DNA of 64,000 nucleotides from Nitrospira sp. SG-bin1 (GCA_002083365.1 LVWS01000038.1:113238-177237); one strand, 5' to 3'; positions 34,638 through 43,466 are shown, numbered from the stretch's first letter. Program-made: numbers and translations. Notes: a model not told the origin generated them from the sequence alone.

Positions 34638-34751
34638 GCTGTTCAGATTCGGGAATGACAGTTTGTTTCTCAGCCGGAATCCCCCCGTGGTAAGCTTCTG
34701 TTCATGCGGTGGACGGTGAACGTTGGCGTCTAGCTGCATGAGAGGAGCGTG

Positions 34752-35210
34752 ATGACGGTCAAGAAGTGGGTGATGGTCTATGGCGTCGCCCTGGTGCTGA
34801 CGTTTATCATCGCCGTGACTCTTGGACAAGTGGCGTTATTTCGAGAAACCTCGATGGGGAAACTTCGTGCATCGGACCTAGTCCAGTTCGCTGGCTACAG
34901 CGGTTCACTGGCGATCGGGTGGCAGGGCGCCCAAGAGTTGGCGAAGCATCCTCCAACGGAATGGAAGTGGCTAGTGCCGTTTCAAGGCCTCATCGTGCCT
35001 CTCGCGACATTGATGGCAATCGCCGTTGCGTATAGCGTACTGCTCTTTGCTCTTGAACCGTTCTTGGGAAAATCCGGTACGGTGATCTACAACTGGGTCT
35101 TTATTGCGGCCATCGTTGCCGACAGTATCTGGCTCGTCTTGAGTTGGGTCTGGAAGTGCGCTCCTCTCGTCGCAGCTATGGAGTCTTATAAGTTTCGCAA
35201 AGCCGCCTAG
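34752..35210 (+). CDS. Small polytopic membrane protein
   Basis: 152 residues with three or four membrane helices (VMVYGVALVLTFIIAVTLGQ, LIVPLATLMAIAVAYSVLLF and VIYNWVFIAAIVADSIWLVL). No catalytic motif or named family is recognised. GAGGAG precedes the ATG at 34752; a GTG three bases earlier is possible. It follows pafA by 114 bases on the same strand but shows no functional link to the proteasome. Confidence 0.6.
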   Translation: MTVKKWVMVYGVALVLTFIIAVTLGQVALFRETSMGKLRASDLVQFAGYSGSLAIGWQGAQELAKHPPTEWKWLVPFQGLIVPLATLMAIAVAYSVLLFALEPFLGKSGTVIYNWVFIAAIVADSIWLVLSWVWKCAPLVAAMESYKFRKAA

Positions 35211-35246
35211 CTGTCCTATTGTGAGGACAGCCTGACGCAGCGTCAG
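35210..35246. terminator. Tandem perfect hairpins between convergent genes
   Basis: GCTGTCCT-ATTGTG-AGGACAGC (35210-35231) is directly followed by CTGACGC-A-GCGTCAG (35232-35246). Both stems are perfect and fill the whole space between two tail-to-tail genes. There is no long T run, so a bidirectional or Rho-aided terminator is the best guess. Confidence 0.5.
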
Positions 35247-36248
35247 TTATAGCTTCCCGAGCAAAAAGTCCAAAATTCGGTTTTCCGCCCAGTAAGGGTC
35301 CTCTCCATTCCGGCTCCAATGGAAAAACCCGCAATGGCCTCCATGGCGTGGCGCGACTACACGAATACGAGGGTTCGTTTGAATCTTCGGTGTGGTGAAC
35401 ATCGAGTAGGGAATAAACGGGTCGTCTTGAGCGGTGATGATGAGGGTAGGAACCGCCATGGTGTCGAGTACGTGGCGTGCGCCGGCCCGGTCGTAATAGT
35501 CCGCACCGTCGCGATAACCGCCGTCATGAGCCGTATAGCGATCGTCAAATTCGCTGATTGTGGTGATCTGATCGAGTTGGGCAAGGTCCCATTTCCCCGG
35601 CTGCAGGACCGCCTTTCTCCGCAGCCTGGACTTTAATCGCATCAAAAAATGACGATGGTAAATAAAATTGCGAGGTTCTTCCAAAGCTTGAGCGCACACG
35701 ATCGGGTTGATGTTCGGGCAGACGGCTGCAATGCCAGCTAGAGCTGGTTCGGTCTGACCCAGCTCGCCGCCGGCTTTGAGGACCAGATTCCCACCCATGG
35801 AATAGCCGACCAGCCATATATGGCTGAACCCATCTCGGTGGGCAAGGTCATGGAGGATCGCGCGGTAGTCTCCGCTCAAGCCGCTGTTATAAAGGGTTGG
35901 AGAGAGATGTTCGGTTCCACCACACGTACGCTGATTCATGCGAATGACGTTGAAGCCGGCACGATAGGCCTTTGCCGCAATACCGCGCATGTACCTCGAT
36001 TCGCTGCAGCCTTCCAGGCCATGAACCAGCACCACTGTGGGTGATGCCTGACGATCATCTTGCCAATGACAGAACCCCAGAAGCCGTGCACCGGGTTCAA
36101 CCGGAAATAAACGGGACTCCTGAGGCAATCCTGCCAAGGATGTGTCCCGCGGCACATAGCGAGGCACAAGGGTCATGAGGTGCGCGTTCCTGAGGGCTGG
36201 CGGAGGCTGGAATGACGCGGCGACATCAATCATTGCAAGATCATTCAT
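35247..36248 (-). CDS. YheT-type alpha/beta hydrolase
   Basis: 333 residues. Features of the YheT/AB-hydrolase_4 family: N-terminal PPALRNAHLMTLVPR, the oxyanion segment VLVHGLEGCSES, an arginine-rich loop NQRTCGGTEHLSPTLYNSG and the nucleophile elbow GYSMGGNLVLK (Ser in GxSxG). A late Asp (AQDDPFIP) and His (RHGGHCGFF) complete the triad. It probably cleaves an ester, but no substrate is known for the bacterial family. Start uncertain: ATG at 36248 gives the usual distance to the family motif; ATGs at 36302 and 36311 would add 18-21 residues. Confidence 0.85.
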   Translation of the reverse strand: MNDLAMIDVAASFQPPPALRNAHLMTLVPRYVPRDTSLAGLPQESRLFPVEPGARLLGFCHWQDDRQASPTVVLVHGLEGCSESRYMRGIAAKAYRAGFNVIRMNQRTCGGTEHLSPTLYNSGLSGDYRAILHDLAHRDGFSHIWLVGYSMGGNLVLKAGGELGQTEPALAGIAAVCPNINPIVCAQALEEPRNFIYHRHFLMRLKSRLRRKAVLQPGKWDLAQLDQITTISEFDDRYTAHDGGYRDGADYYDRAGARHVLDTMAVPTLIITAQDDPFIPYSMFTTPKIQTNPRIRVVAPRHGGHCGFFHWSRNGEDPYWAENRILDFLLGKL

Positions 36249-36317
36249 TGTATCGAGTTTGCTCCGTTGTGCGAATAGCTGGTGGATTCCTGAAAATGCC
36301 ATTCGATTCATATCCAA

Positions 36318-37053
36318 GGCTTCACATGGGAGGTCAAAAGCGCACCCTCATTGTACTGGAGGCACGTCCACGGGTGTCGGCGATGTCATGAGATGATGCG
36401 AGAAGTGAAGATGGATTACCACGGGAGACGGCAACCTTGCCATGAGAATGAGGATGGAAATACCTCAATGCCTCTACACCACACCATCTGGGTGGCGCAA
36501 GACGATCGTTCATCCAAAAGATGTCGGGGGTTGAAGATCGTCATTGATTCCGTAACCGGACAGTGAGTGCCGAAGGTCAGTGATAGGCACGCGCCATGCG
36601 GTGAACTTTGATGCATTGGAATGTGCAGCGCGATTCGTAGCGGACGCGAATGGGGTGCATGCCCATGCACCCCATGTAGTAGCAGCTACCCATGCGAGGA
36701 TTGATTTGCCGACCAGTGCGGAGTTCCAGAAATTTCACGCTATACGCAAGTGAGACGTTCCGTTCTTTCCTGACTGGCTCCGTGAGTTGGCCGATGCGAC
36801 CTAGGAGCGTGAATTACTTCAGAAGACGGGATGTTGGAGTTTGATATCTAGGGTAGCTGAATCATGGTTTGGGCGGCTGCCATGGATTCCAGGGTGCGTA
36901 TGAACATATCTAGGGGGTATATCTGCCAGACTTTGAGGAATGGAGCCCGGGTACTGGGAGCGATTATCATCTTGCTACTGCCTAAATGAGGTAAAAGCGA
37001 AGCCGAGCATAATAAGGGAGAAGGAATGGCAAATCGGCGATAAAAGATAAATT
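36318..37053. other. Long non-coding stretch of ~735 bases
   Basis: Between the hydrolase gene and tRNA-Asn no open frame has credible composition or a ribosome site. The one clear structure is the perfect inverted repeat at 36650-36675. It may contain a decayed gene that I cannot identify. Confidence 0.4.
36650..36675. repeat. Perfect 12-bp inverted repeat
   Basis: ATGGGGTGCATG at 36650-36661 is followed by CC and then its exact reverse complement at 36664-36675. There is no T run, so a simple terminator is unlikely; a dimeric protein-binding site or a stem in an unrecognised RNA are possible. Confidence 0.5.
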
Positions 37054-37128
37054 GGCTCCCCGGGCAGGACTCGAACCTGCGACCAGCCGGTTAACAGCCG
37101 GCTGCTCTACCAACTGAGCTACCGGGGA
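37054..37128 (-). tRNA. tRNA-Asn (GTT)
   Basis: The reverse strand folds into a cloverleaf: acceptor TCCCCGG pairs with CCGGGGA, the D arm reads GCTCAGTTGGTAGAGC, the anticodon loop is CTGTTAACC (GTT, Asn) and the T arm is CAGGTTCGAGTCCTG. The CCA end is encoded. Confidence 0.95.
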
Positions 37129-37191
37129 ACAACAGATCAATCCAAGGAAGAGGCCATTCTAGCAAAACTTTTCGCGCAATAGGGAGATTTT

Positions 37192-37461
37192 TTAGACGTC
37201 GAAATCCTCGGTCTCGTCCTCGTCGGATGAGGCGTCGGTATTGCCTTCAGCCAGAGCCGCATAATGCCTGGCCCAGGTGAGGTACAGATTGCCGCTATCG
37301 CGCATGGTATCGGCAGCTTTAGCTAGTTTCTCGACGAGTTCAGGATCTTTGCCGGTGGCTTGAATGGACGCTGCTCGTCGTTCAATGGCTCTGGGGTATT
37401 CATTGATCAAACCGGCAATTTCTCTGAGCAGTTCCTCAATGACGTTGTCTTCATTTTCCAT
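37192..37461 (-). CDS. Small acidic helical protein
   Basis: 89 residues, cytoplasmic, helical and strongly acidic at the C-terminus (TDASSDEDETEDFDV). The core EELLREIAGLINEYPRAIER suggests a coiled-coil or four-helix fragment. No named family. ATG at 37461 has GAGGG six bases upstream. It lies just beyond the terminator of the oxidoreductase operon and could be a separate unit or be expressed by readthrough. Confidence 0.6.
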   Translation of the reverse strand: MENEDNVIEELLREIAGLINEYPRAIERRAASIQATGKDPELVEKLAKAADTMRDSGNLYLTWARHYAALAEGNTDASSDEDETEDFDV

Positions 37462-37484
37462 GTGGCCCTCGCTGGACAGCAATA

Positions 37485-37518
37485 AAAAGCCCCATAGCGT
37501 TGACGCTATGGGGCTTTT
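37485..37518 (-). terminator. Bidirectional intrinsic terminator
   Basis: AAAAGCCCCATAGCG, loop TTGA, then the exact complement CGCTATGGGGCTTTT: a perfect 15-base-pair stem with A and T tracts at its ends. It closes the oxidoreductase operon 20 bases after its last stop. Confidence 0.85.
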
Positions 37519-37538
37519 CCCATTCAAACCGATAGGGC

Positions 37539-37817
37539 TCAACCCTGGTAGGCTTGCCCCAAGGCGGCGGATTCACCCTTTTTGGTCATCAACTGGCCGG
37601 TCGCGGTGACAGCCTGCATGACGATGGCGTTATGCTTAGCCGCATCGCAGACCACGACGCAGAGTTCGCACCCCTTGCACCTGTCAATGGTCACTTCTGC
37701 AACCATCTTGCTGACGTTCAGATCCAGACAATTGGCTTCCGGGCAATACATGATGCAGAGCCGGCAGCCTTTCTTGGCCGTACACTTTTCATCGATGACT
37801 TGCGCGACGTTATACAT
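37539..37817 (-). CDS. 2-oxoacid:ferredoxin oxidoreductase, ferredoxin-like (delta) subunit
   Basis: 92 residues. Two [4Fe-4S] sites: Cys12/18/21/25 (spacing enlarged by AKKG) and Cys47/50/53/57. A further Cys30 follows the first site. This subunit passes electrons from the thiamine-diphosphate site to free ferredoxin. It is the last of five genes on the reverse strand, 18 bases after gamma. The delta subunit is small, as in the five-subunit enzymes of Hydrogenobacter and Nitrospira. Confidence 0.85.
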   Translation of the reverse strand: MYNVAQVIDEKCTAKKGCRLCIMYCPEANCLDLNVSKMVAEVTIDRCKGCELCVVVCDAAKHNAIVMQAVTATGQLMTKKGESAALGQAYQG

Positions 37818-37835
37818 TCAAATAGATCCTTCTTT

Positions 37836-38543
37836 TTACGCAGCGACGGTCGGATTGCCGACCCGCAACTCGACTTTGTTCTTCTCCGCCCACTCACTGG
37901 CGATCTCATATGCCCGCTTGACCGTCGCCAGGTTCTTCTGCAGCAACATTTCTTTCTTGGCGAACTTCTTCTTGATGGCTTCGTCCAATGAGGCGGTACC
38001 GCCAGACGCAACGAACTTCTTGCCGAATCGCTCTTGCAGGGCCCCATCAAGGGCCTCCATCGACACGCATTTGGTAATGCCGGCCACCGAGCCGATCATT
38101 GTCATGTTTGTGGACAATTCGGTACCCGCAATCTCAATCGCGATTTCCGTGCCAGGAATGTAGAATACGGCTACGTTTAAATCTTTAAGCCGCTCGACGT
38201 CTTCCTCGGACAGTAGATTTTGTCCGGAGTTGATGATAACGACGCCACCTTCCTTGATGCCGGAATAGAATGGCATCGTGTAGCTCTTGCCCATCGTGAT
38301 GACCTGAGGATGGAAGACTTGGATCACATCGGGAAACACCAGTTCTCCTCGATCATAGATCCGCTCAATACCGATCCGGCAATAGCTCTCTGCTGGCGCC
38401 ATGCGTTTTTCAGCGCCAAAGAACGGATTCGATATGGAAAATTTCCCATCCCGGTTGGCGGCCATGGCCATGACATGAGCGGCCGTGACCGCGCCTTGTC
38501 CCCCGAGCCCTGACATTCGGATATTGAGTCGCTTCTTGATCAT
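37836..38543 (-). CDS. 2-oxoacid:ferredoxin oxidoreductase, gamma subunit
   Basis: 235 residues. The N-terminal MSGLGGQGAVTAAHVMAMAA is the diagnostic glycine-rich start of the gamma domain, and NPFFGAEKRMAPAESYCRIG follows. It structurally supports the catalytic heterodimer and binds coenzyme A-side elements. ATG at 38543 has GGAGG seven bases upstream. The last ~60 residues are a Lys-rich helical extension (DEAIKKKFAKKEMLLQKN) beyond the standard domain. It lies 13 bases after the beta gene. Confidence 0.88.
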   Translation of the reverse strand: MIKKRLNIRMSGLGGQGAVTAAHVMAMAANRDGKFSISNPFFGAEKRMAPAESYCRIGIERIYDRGELVFPDVIQVFHPQVITMGKSYTMPFYSGIKEGGVVIINSGQNLLSEEDVERLKDLNVAVFYIPGTEIAIEIAGTELSTNMTMIGSVAGITKCVSMEALDGALQERFGKKFVASGGTASLDEAIKKKFAKKEMLLQKNLATVKRAYEIASEWAEKNKVELRVGNPTVAA

Positions 38544-38556
38544 GTAGGGCCTCCGT

Positions 38557-39468
38557 CTAATTGGCTTGTGCCTGTGCAGCCAACTGCTTGGCCGCTGCCT
38601 TCCGTTCCTTGTCTTTGGCCGCCAGTTCTGCCAACAGTTGCTTCGCGGGCTCGCTGATGTATTCCTTGTAGGCGAACCGCTCGGTCGGCTTCTCAGAGTC
38701 ACGCATTTCCTGCAAGCCTTCCATGCTGTTCTTGCCGATCTCCAGAATACAGGGCGTATAGAGCTGTAGATAGGTCGGGCCGATTTCTCGGGCGATGTGC
38801 ACCGCATTGCGGATGACCTTTTCTACCAACGACGGCTTGCTGACCGTGCAATTCACGACGTAGTGGCAACCGGACTCGCGGGCGATTTCCGGCAGACGGA
38901 CCTTGTCGAACAGCTTGCCGACCGGCGCCATCTTGGCCACGAAACCCTTCTGCATGAGGCCGCTCTCCTGGCCGCCGGTGTTGGCATAGAGTTCGTTGTC
39001 GAAACAGATAGTCGTGAACTTCTCTTGCCGGAACCAGGCTTGCAGGGTCATATCCAGACCGATGTCCACGGTGGCGCCGTCACCGGCGAGGACGACAACG
39101 TCTTTTACACGACCAGGAAATCTGACGCTGAGGGCGCGCTTGAGACCTGACGCGATGGCGTTCTGGTTGCCGAACAAGGAGTGGATGTTGTGAACGGCGA
39201 CCATAGGGAACACCAGACTGGTACAACCGGTGGAACCAACCATGACCGTATCCTCGGGGTTGGGGAGAGAGGCCAATATATATCGAAATGCCATGGACTC
39301 GGGACAGCCGGCGCAAAGTGAGTGTTGCTCGATAAGCTCCTTCGAGGTTCCGATGTCTTTCCACCCGCGGTCTTCCTTGCCGTACGTCGCGCTCTTTACC
39401 AGATCCTGATAATCCGACGGCATGATGTCATACAGGGCTTCGGATATTTGGATGCGTTCCTTGCTCAT
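38557..39468 (-). CDS. 2-oxoacid:ferredoxin oxidoreductase, beta subunit
   Basis: 303 residues; binds thiamine diphosphate and one cluster. The TPP/Mg motif is GDGATVDIGLDMTLQAWFR, then CFDNELYANTGGQ (GDG...N-x-x-Y-x-N-T-G-G-Q). Cluster ligands include the CAGC pair (HSLCAGCPES) and a later Cys. It catalyses CO2 fixation onto acetyl- or succinyl-CoA, or the reverse. The tail is Ala/Lys-rich (KERKAAAKQLAAQAQ). Whether the holoenzyme prefers pyruvate or 2-oxoglutarate cannot be told from sequence by eye. Confidence 0.9.
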   Translation of the reverse strand: MSKERIQISEALYDIMPSDYQDLVKSATYGKEDRGWKDIGTSKELIEQHSLCAGCPESMAFRYILASLPNPEDTVMVGSTGCTSLVFPMVAVHNIHSLFGNQNAIASGLKRALSVRFPGRVKDVVVLAGDGATVDIGLDMTLQAWFRQEKFTTICFDNELYANTGGQESGLMQKGFVAKMAPVGKLFDKVRLPEIARESGCHYVVNCTVSKPSLVEKVIRNAVHIAREIGPTYLQLYTPCILEIGKNSMEGLQEMRDSEKPTERFAYKEYISEPAKQLLAELAAKDKERKAAAKQLAAQAQAN

Positions 39469-39524
39469 ATATATGCCTCCTCCGTGTCGCTCGTGAGAGC
39501 GGACAAGTTCGCGATCAGTGTAGT

Positions 39525-40736
39525 TCAGCTTCCACGGCCAGCCAGGGAGAAGGTCTTCATCCCTAGCGCTGTCTTAATTTCCGACACGATGATTTCCGGC
39601 GGCATGGTCATGCCACCGCACACGTGTGGACCGGCATGGACCCGATGATGATTCGGGATGGTGGCCCGGATTTCTTTTGCCAACCAACCGGTCACGTTGA
39701 ACTCCGGCACGAAGATATGCTTCGCGTTCTTGGTAGCCTCACGAATTTCATCTTCGGGCCATGGACGCAGCGTCTTCACCTTCACGAGGCCACAGCGGAC
39801 GCCTTCGTCTTCCAGCAACCGGATCGCTTCTCGTCCCTGTGAAACAGCGGTGCCTGAGGCGACGATCATGATGTCTGCATCGGTATTCTCAGTATCGATC
39901 AGCCCATTGAGCCAGTGGATGGAATGCTTCCGTGAGCGTTCCACTGCTGCCCAGATTTCCTGTTGCCAGCTCGCGTGGGTGGCGTAGCTGATGTAGTTGC
40001 TTTTCATGACAAATGGGTCGCGCATCATGCGAACCGGTGGACACTCCATATCCATGCAGGGTACCGGCGAACGATAGGGATCATACGGCGGCAAGCACAT
40101 ATCCGTAGGTGTGAGTTGCACGACGTCTTTTGTGTGCGTCACAAAGAATCCGTCGCAACAGAGCGCGAGCGGCAGATGCACATCCGGTTCTTCCGACACG
40201 ATATAGCCCTTCAAAATCCAATCAAAGAAGTCTTGAGCGGTTTCCGCATGCCACACCAACATGCCTGTATTGAGCAGGTATGCAATTTCAAGCGTGTCAG
40301 GCTGGATCGAAAGTGGGGAGTTGATGCCGCGGCAAGTGACAATCATCTGGATCGGCAACCGAGCCCCAGCCCACATCGGAAAGTTTTCCATGGCCCGCAT
40401 CGTGCCTGGGCCGGCAGTTGTCGTGAATACTCGGGCACCACCAAACGAGGCCCCGGCACATTGCGACATGACCGCGAATTCGCTTTCGCCGCGGAAGTAG
40501 TCGCCTATGTAGCCTTCAGCGAACAATTCGCCGATCAGTGCTGCCGCCTCTGATTGCGGGGTGATCGGGTAAGCGATCATTACGTCGCAACTGGCGCGAC
40601 GGATGGCTTCCTTAATGACTTCCGATCCCGTGAAGAACGATGGGGTACGGGGTGCTTCATGCAACATTTTCCACGGATCGGTAAACGTCTGGCCTTTTTT
40701 ATTCTGTGTTCCTATGACGGATTTTGTTTCTGCCAT
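39525..40736 (-). CDS. 2-oxoacid:ferredoxin oxidoreductase, alpha subunit
   Basis: 403 residues. The Rossmann-like pyrimidine-binding domain is seen in MIAYPITPQSEAAALIGELF, with the catalytic-loop GESEFAVMSQCAGASFGGAR and TTTAGPGTMRAMENF. The C-terminal domain (ADIMIVASGTAVSQGREAIR onwards) is also typical. ATG at 40736 has AAGGAGG eight bases upstream; in-frame sequence before it is not protein-like. It follows the first gene of the operon by 50 bases. Confidence 0.92.
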   Translation of the reverse strand: MAETKSVIGTQNKKGQTFTDPWKMLHEAPRTPSFFTGSEVIKEAIRRASCDVMIAYPITPQSEAAALIGELFAEGYIGDYFRGESEFAVMSQCAGASFGGARVFTTTAGPGTMRAMENFPMWAGARLPIQMIVTCRGINSPLSIQPDTLEIAYLLNTGMLVWHAETAQDFFDWILKGYIVSEEPDVHLPLALCCDGFFVTHTKDVVQLTPTDMCLPPYDPYRSPVPCMDMECPPVRMMRDPFVMKSNYISYATHASWQQEIWAAVERSRKHSIHWLNGLIDTENTDADIMIVASGTAVSQGREAIRLLEDEGVRCGLVKVKTLRPWPEDEIREATKNAKHIFVPEFNVTGWLAKEIRATIPNHHRVHAGPHVCGGMTMPPEIIVSEIKTALGMKTFSLAGRGS

Positions 40737-40786
40737 GGGTCCAGCCTCCTTTTCACGCGGATTCACACGCACAGGATTCCGACGGC

Positions 40787-41410
40787 TTAGTTTCTGGTCG
40801 AGGTCAAGCGCGGTTGAACGGTCCCCTTCAATCGCTTGATCGTATCGGCCAGCTTCATGATCTTTTCCACCGACGCATCGCGGAACGATAGCATGGCGTC
40901 TTCGTGACCGGCCTGGGCACACATGGCGATCGTGTAACAGGATGTGCCACCGCGAATGATTTTAAGCGATAGATTGGCTTGGTGGCAATGAACGCCGACG
41001 AACATGCAACAGTCGATCTTGTTGTGCCAGATCGTCAGATTCGGATGGTTGGGGTTGATTTCAACTTCCGGATTGATCTTCGGGTACTTGGGCCGATAGT
41101 CAGGCATGGGGATCAGCATTGCCCTTTGGCCGGGCTGGACGCATTCCTTCAGCGTGTTAAAGAGGTGCCGAATGGCCGTAGCTTTCTTAGCCGCCTTTTC
41201 ATTCCAGGCCCACAGGACCAACGGACCGGGGAAAATTGTGGGGACCTTCGCCATTAAAAACTGGCGCGCAGCTTCCTCATAGGCTTTTTCTTCGGAAGCG
41301 ATGACGCCATTGATATGGGCTTCACCTGGGTTCGGCAGCCGTATACCCATGCTGGCGGCGGCCGGGGGAAGAAAGTGTTCTGGTCCTGGGAGCACACGGT
41401 ACTCGCTCAT
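40787..41410 (-). CDS. Fifth (epsilon) subunit, CODH-beta-like
   Basis: 207 residues, the first gene of the operon. It lacks cluster motifs typical of ferredoxins but has scattered Cys and His (KIDCCMFVGVHCHQANLSLK and SCYTIAMCAQAGHEDAML). It corresponds to the extra subunit found with five-subunit oxidoreductases in Nitrospira and Hydrogenobacter, usually labelled as related to carbon monoxide dehydrogenase beta. Its role in the enzyme is not well defined. ATG at 41410 is used; a GTG three bases earlier has better spacing to GGAG. Confidence 0.75.
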   Translation of the reverse strand: MSEYRVLPGPEHFLPPAAASMGIRLPNPGEAHINGVIASEEKAYEEAARQFLMAKVPTIFPGPLVLWAWNEKAAKKATAIRHLFNTLKECVQPGQRAMLIPMPDYRPKYPKINPEVEINPNHPNLTIWHNKIDCCMFVGVHCHQANLSLKIIRGGTSCYTIAMCAQAGHEDAMLSFRDASVEKIMKLADTIKRLKGTVQPRLTSTRN

Positions 41411-41620
41411 CACGGCCTATACTCCGGAAAAATTAGGTTGATGAAAGAATGATGATTTTTCACGTACTTGTTCTCTGAGACACTCTAAGCTGTTTGCGTA
41501 CTCTTCTTCAAGATCACAGAAGACCCAGCTTAAGGAGCTTTTCGGGCCACTATTTGGTGGATAGCTTAGGCCCTTTGCCCCCATCATCCCGTTGGAAGGT
41601 CGTCAGTGTCGAGAGGTGGA

Positions 41621-41659
41621 GATCGACGTATTATAGGTGTCGATCTTTTCGGTTGTCAA
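41621..41659 (-). promoter_or_regulatory. Strong promoter with inverted repeat, oxidoreductase operon
   Basis: On the reverse strand TTGACA (41654-41659), 18 bases, then TATAAT (41630-41635): both boxes match the consensus. GATCGAC (41621-41627) and GTCGATC (41639-41645) form an inverted repeat around the -10 box, a likely operator. Predicted start near 41623, giving a leader of ~210 bases. Confidence 0.75.
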
Positions 41660-41759
41660 ATGAGTGTATGTGGCATGACAAGATTATGAAACAGAGACGG
41701 TGTGGGGCCGAAGGTTAAAGACCCTAGACCAGAGTTAAACGTAAGTGTGGGATTGTTGC

Positions 41760-43022
41760 TTACGGAAGCTGTTCACAGGCAGCCTTTGCTCCGAGCATGC
41801 AGGCGTGCTCAAGGTCTTCCTTGGCCGAATGCCCTTGCAGCTCTTTCTTGTAGAGCTCGGCTCGCGCAAGCAGAGCTTGCCTATCAGTGGGATCGGCTCG
41901 CAGGATCGCACTAAGGTCTGCTATGGCTTGGGGTGCCTGGCCCAACTTCTTGTAAACATCGCTTCTGAGCCAATAAGCCTCCTTTTGGTATGGAATCCAA
42001 CTGTCAGGAGTATTCGGAGACAAGCACTTCTGTAAGACAGTCAGGGCAGATGACCATTGCCGCAAGGAAACCAATTTACGAGCCTCGGCTGTATACAAAT
42101 TGATAAGGCGATGGCGTGCCAAATCAAAAAAAGGATCCAACTCAAGTATTTGTTCGAATGAGTGAGCGGCTTCGACAGGCCGATGCAGCCATGTGTTGAC
42201 GTCTCCTTGGCCGAGAAGAGCCCAAGTATTTCTGGAATCAATGAGAACGGCTCGATCGAAATCCATACGAGCATTGTCGATATATTCCGAGTATTCGTTC
42301 GGGTTGGACTTATTCGAGTAGGCGGCGGATGCGAGCCGTAGATACGTTTGTCCGCGTACGACCAAAGGGTCGACAGACTGAGGGTCTAGAGCGGCTGCCT
42401 GTGAGAGTAAATCTAGTTTCACCGTCAGGTGTGGTGAGCGAATCGCTTTCTCCACCAATATTCGAGTTTGCTCGCGAACTTTCGTTTGGCCGGGAGGCTC
42501 TATGGTGAGCATTCGCACACTGGCGGGGGCGGTTCTTAGTTCATAAAGCTGAGCCTTGAGTTCCACGTTTTCTTTCTGAAGCCGGCGGAAGTGTTCGGCA
42601 AGCCGTTCCTCGGATTGCCAACGTCGAACGGCTGCATGAAGATTGTCCAGGTCGACAACTGCTCGAATACGAACATAGAAGTTTGGTCGATCACTTTCGA
42701 AGAAACGTCGCGATTCCAGGATATCGGTTTTTGTTATTGCGGCAGCGATCGTACGGATCTCCAATGAGCTGGCCTGGAAACCCTTCCCCCGCGCAGCTTG
42801 TTCTACATCATGGAAGGTGGACTCGATATACAGGCCGGCTTCTTCAACCGCTCGACGCTGAGCCAACCGGAGGACTCGTTCTTCTGCTATCGCGAGCGTG
42901 TCGCCATCTCCCATCACATAACGCCCTTCGGTCACGACGGTGGTCTCTGAAGCATATGCAGACTGATACAAGATGAAAAAGGAGACGACGAAAAGAACTC
43001 TTTGTGCGCGTCTCAAGTTCAT
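41760..43022 (-). CDS. Secreted TPR protein with LPP20-like N-terminal domain
   Basis: 420 residues. Signal peptide RRAQRVLFVVSFFILYQSAY. Residues 25-110 (GDTLAIAEERVLRLAQRRAV, EEAGLYIEST) resemble the LPP20/FlgT-type domain, which begins with a call on 'A...A...AR..A'-spaced helices. A short coiled coil follows (HFRRLQKENVELKAQLYELR), then about six TPR units (DARMDFDRAVLIDSRNTWALL; DLSAILRADPTDRQALLARA). It is probably a periplasmic scaffold. ATG at 43022 starts the signal peptide; upstream in-frame sequence does not look coding. It reads towards the oxidoreductase promoter region. Confidence 0.72.
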   Translation of the reverse strand: MNLRRAQRVLFVVSFFILYQSAYASETTVVTEGRYVMGDGDTLAIAEERVLRLAQRRAVEEAGLYIESTFHDVEQAARGKGFQASSLEIRTIAAAITKTDILESRRFFESDRPNFYVRIRAVVDLDNLHAAVRRWQSEERLAEHFRRLQKENVELKAQLYELRTAPASVRMLTIEPPGQTKVREQTRILVEKAIRSPHLTVKLDLLSQAAALDPQSVDPLVVRGQTYLRLASAAYSNKSNPNEYSEYIDNARMDFDRAVLIDSRNTWALLGQGDVNTWLHRPVEAAHSFEQILELDPFFDLARHRLINLYTAEARKLVSLRQWSSALTVLQKCLSPNTPDSWIPYQKEAYWLRSDVYKKLGQAPQAIADLSAILRADPTDRQALLARAELYKKELQGHSAKEDLEHACMLGAKAACEQLP

Positions 43023-43125
43023 ATGAGGACTATACCGCTCGATTGAACCTTGAGCAATGCTTCCTGCGGGGAGGCCGATATAGGGGAAATATGACAATAT
43101 ATGCGGAAGTGAGCGAGAGAGCCTA

Positions 43126-43404
43126 CTAGATTGGTTTGGGGAATACCTGCAGAAACGGGTGAATTTCAACCCGTTCAAAGACGCCATAAACCGTATATGG
43201 GTCATGCCGGACGAAATCTTCCACCTCCTTCTCTGTCTCAAATTCCAGCACCAGTAGGCTTCCAGCCTTATCCGTAAGAGGGCCCGCCAAGACAACTCGG
43301 CCCTGTTTATCCAGCGATTCCAGGCTGGCTAAATGAGCGGCCCGATGGATTTTCCGTTTGGCTTCCCCTCCTGGGCTATCGTAGCCGATGATGACGAACT
43401 TCAT
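43126..43404 (-). CDS. YciI-like protein
   Basis: 92 residues, full length for the YCII fold. The core reads HLASLESLDKQGRVVLAGPL, DKAGSLLVLEFETEKEVEDF and DPYTVYGVFERVEIHPF, with the conserved His and Asp (HDPY) of the family. YCII domains are ferredoxin-like alpha/beta dimers, some with dehalogenase-like roles; most, including this one, have no assigned reaction. It lies 62 bases downstream of the DUF2203 gene on the same strand and is probably co-transcribed with it. Confidence 0.88.
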   Translation of the reverse strand: MKFVIIGYDSPGGEAKRKIHRAAHLASLESLDKQGRVVLAGPLTDKAGSLLVLEFETEKEVEDFVRHDPYTVYGVFERVEIHPFLQVFPKPI

Positions 43405-43466
43405 GCTTATGATTCCGATTGCGCACCGTTACTGCACTTGATCTCGATGGAGGAGGAGCAGGAGAG

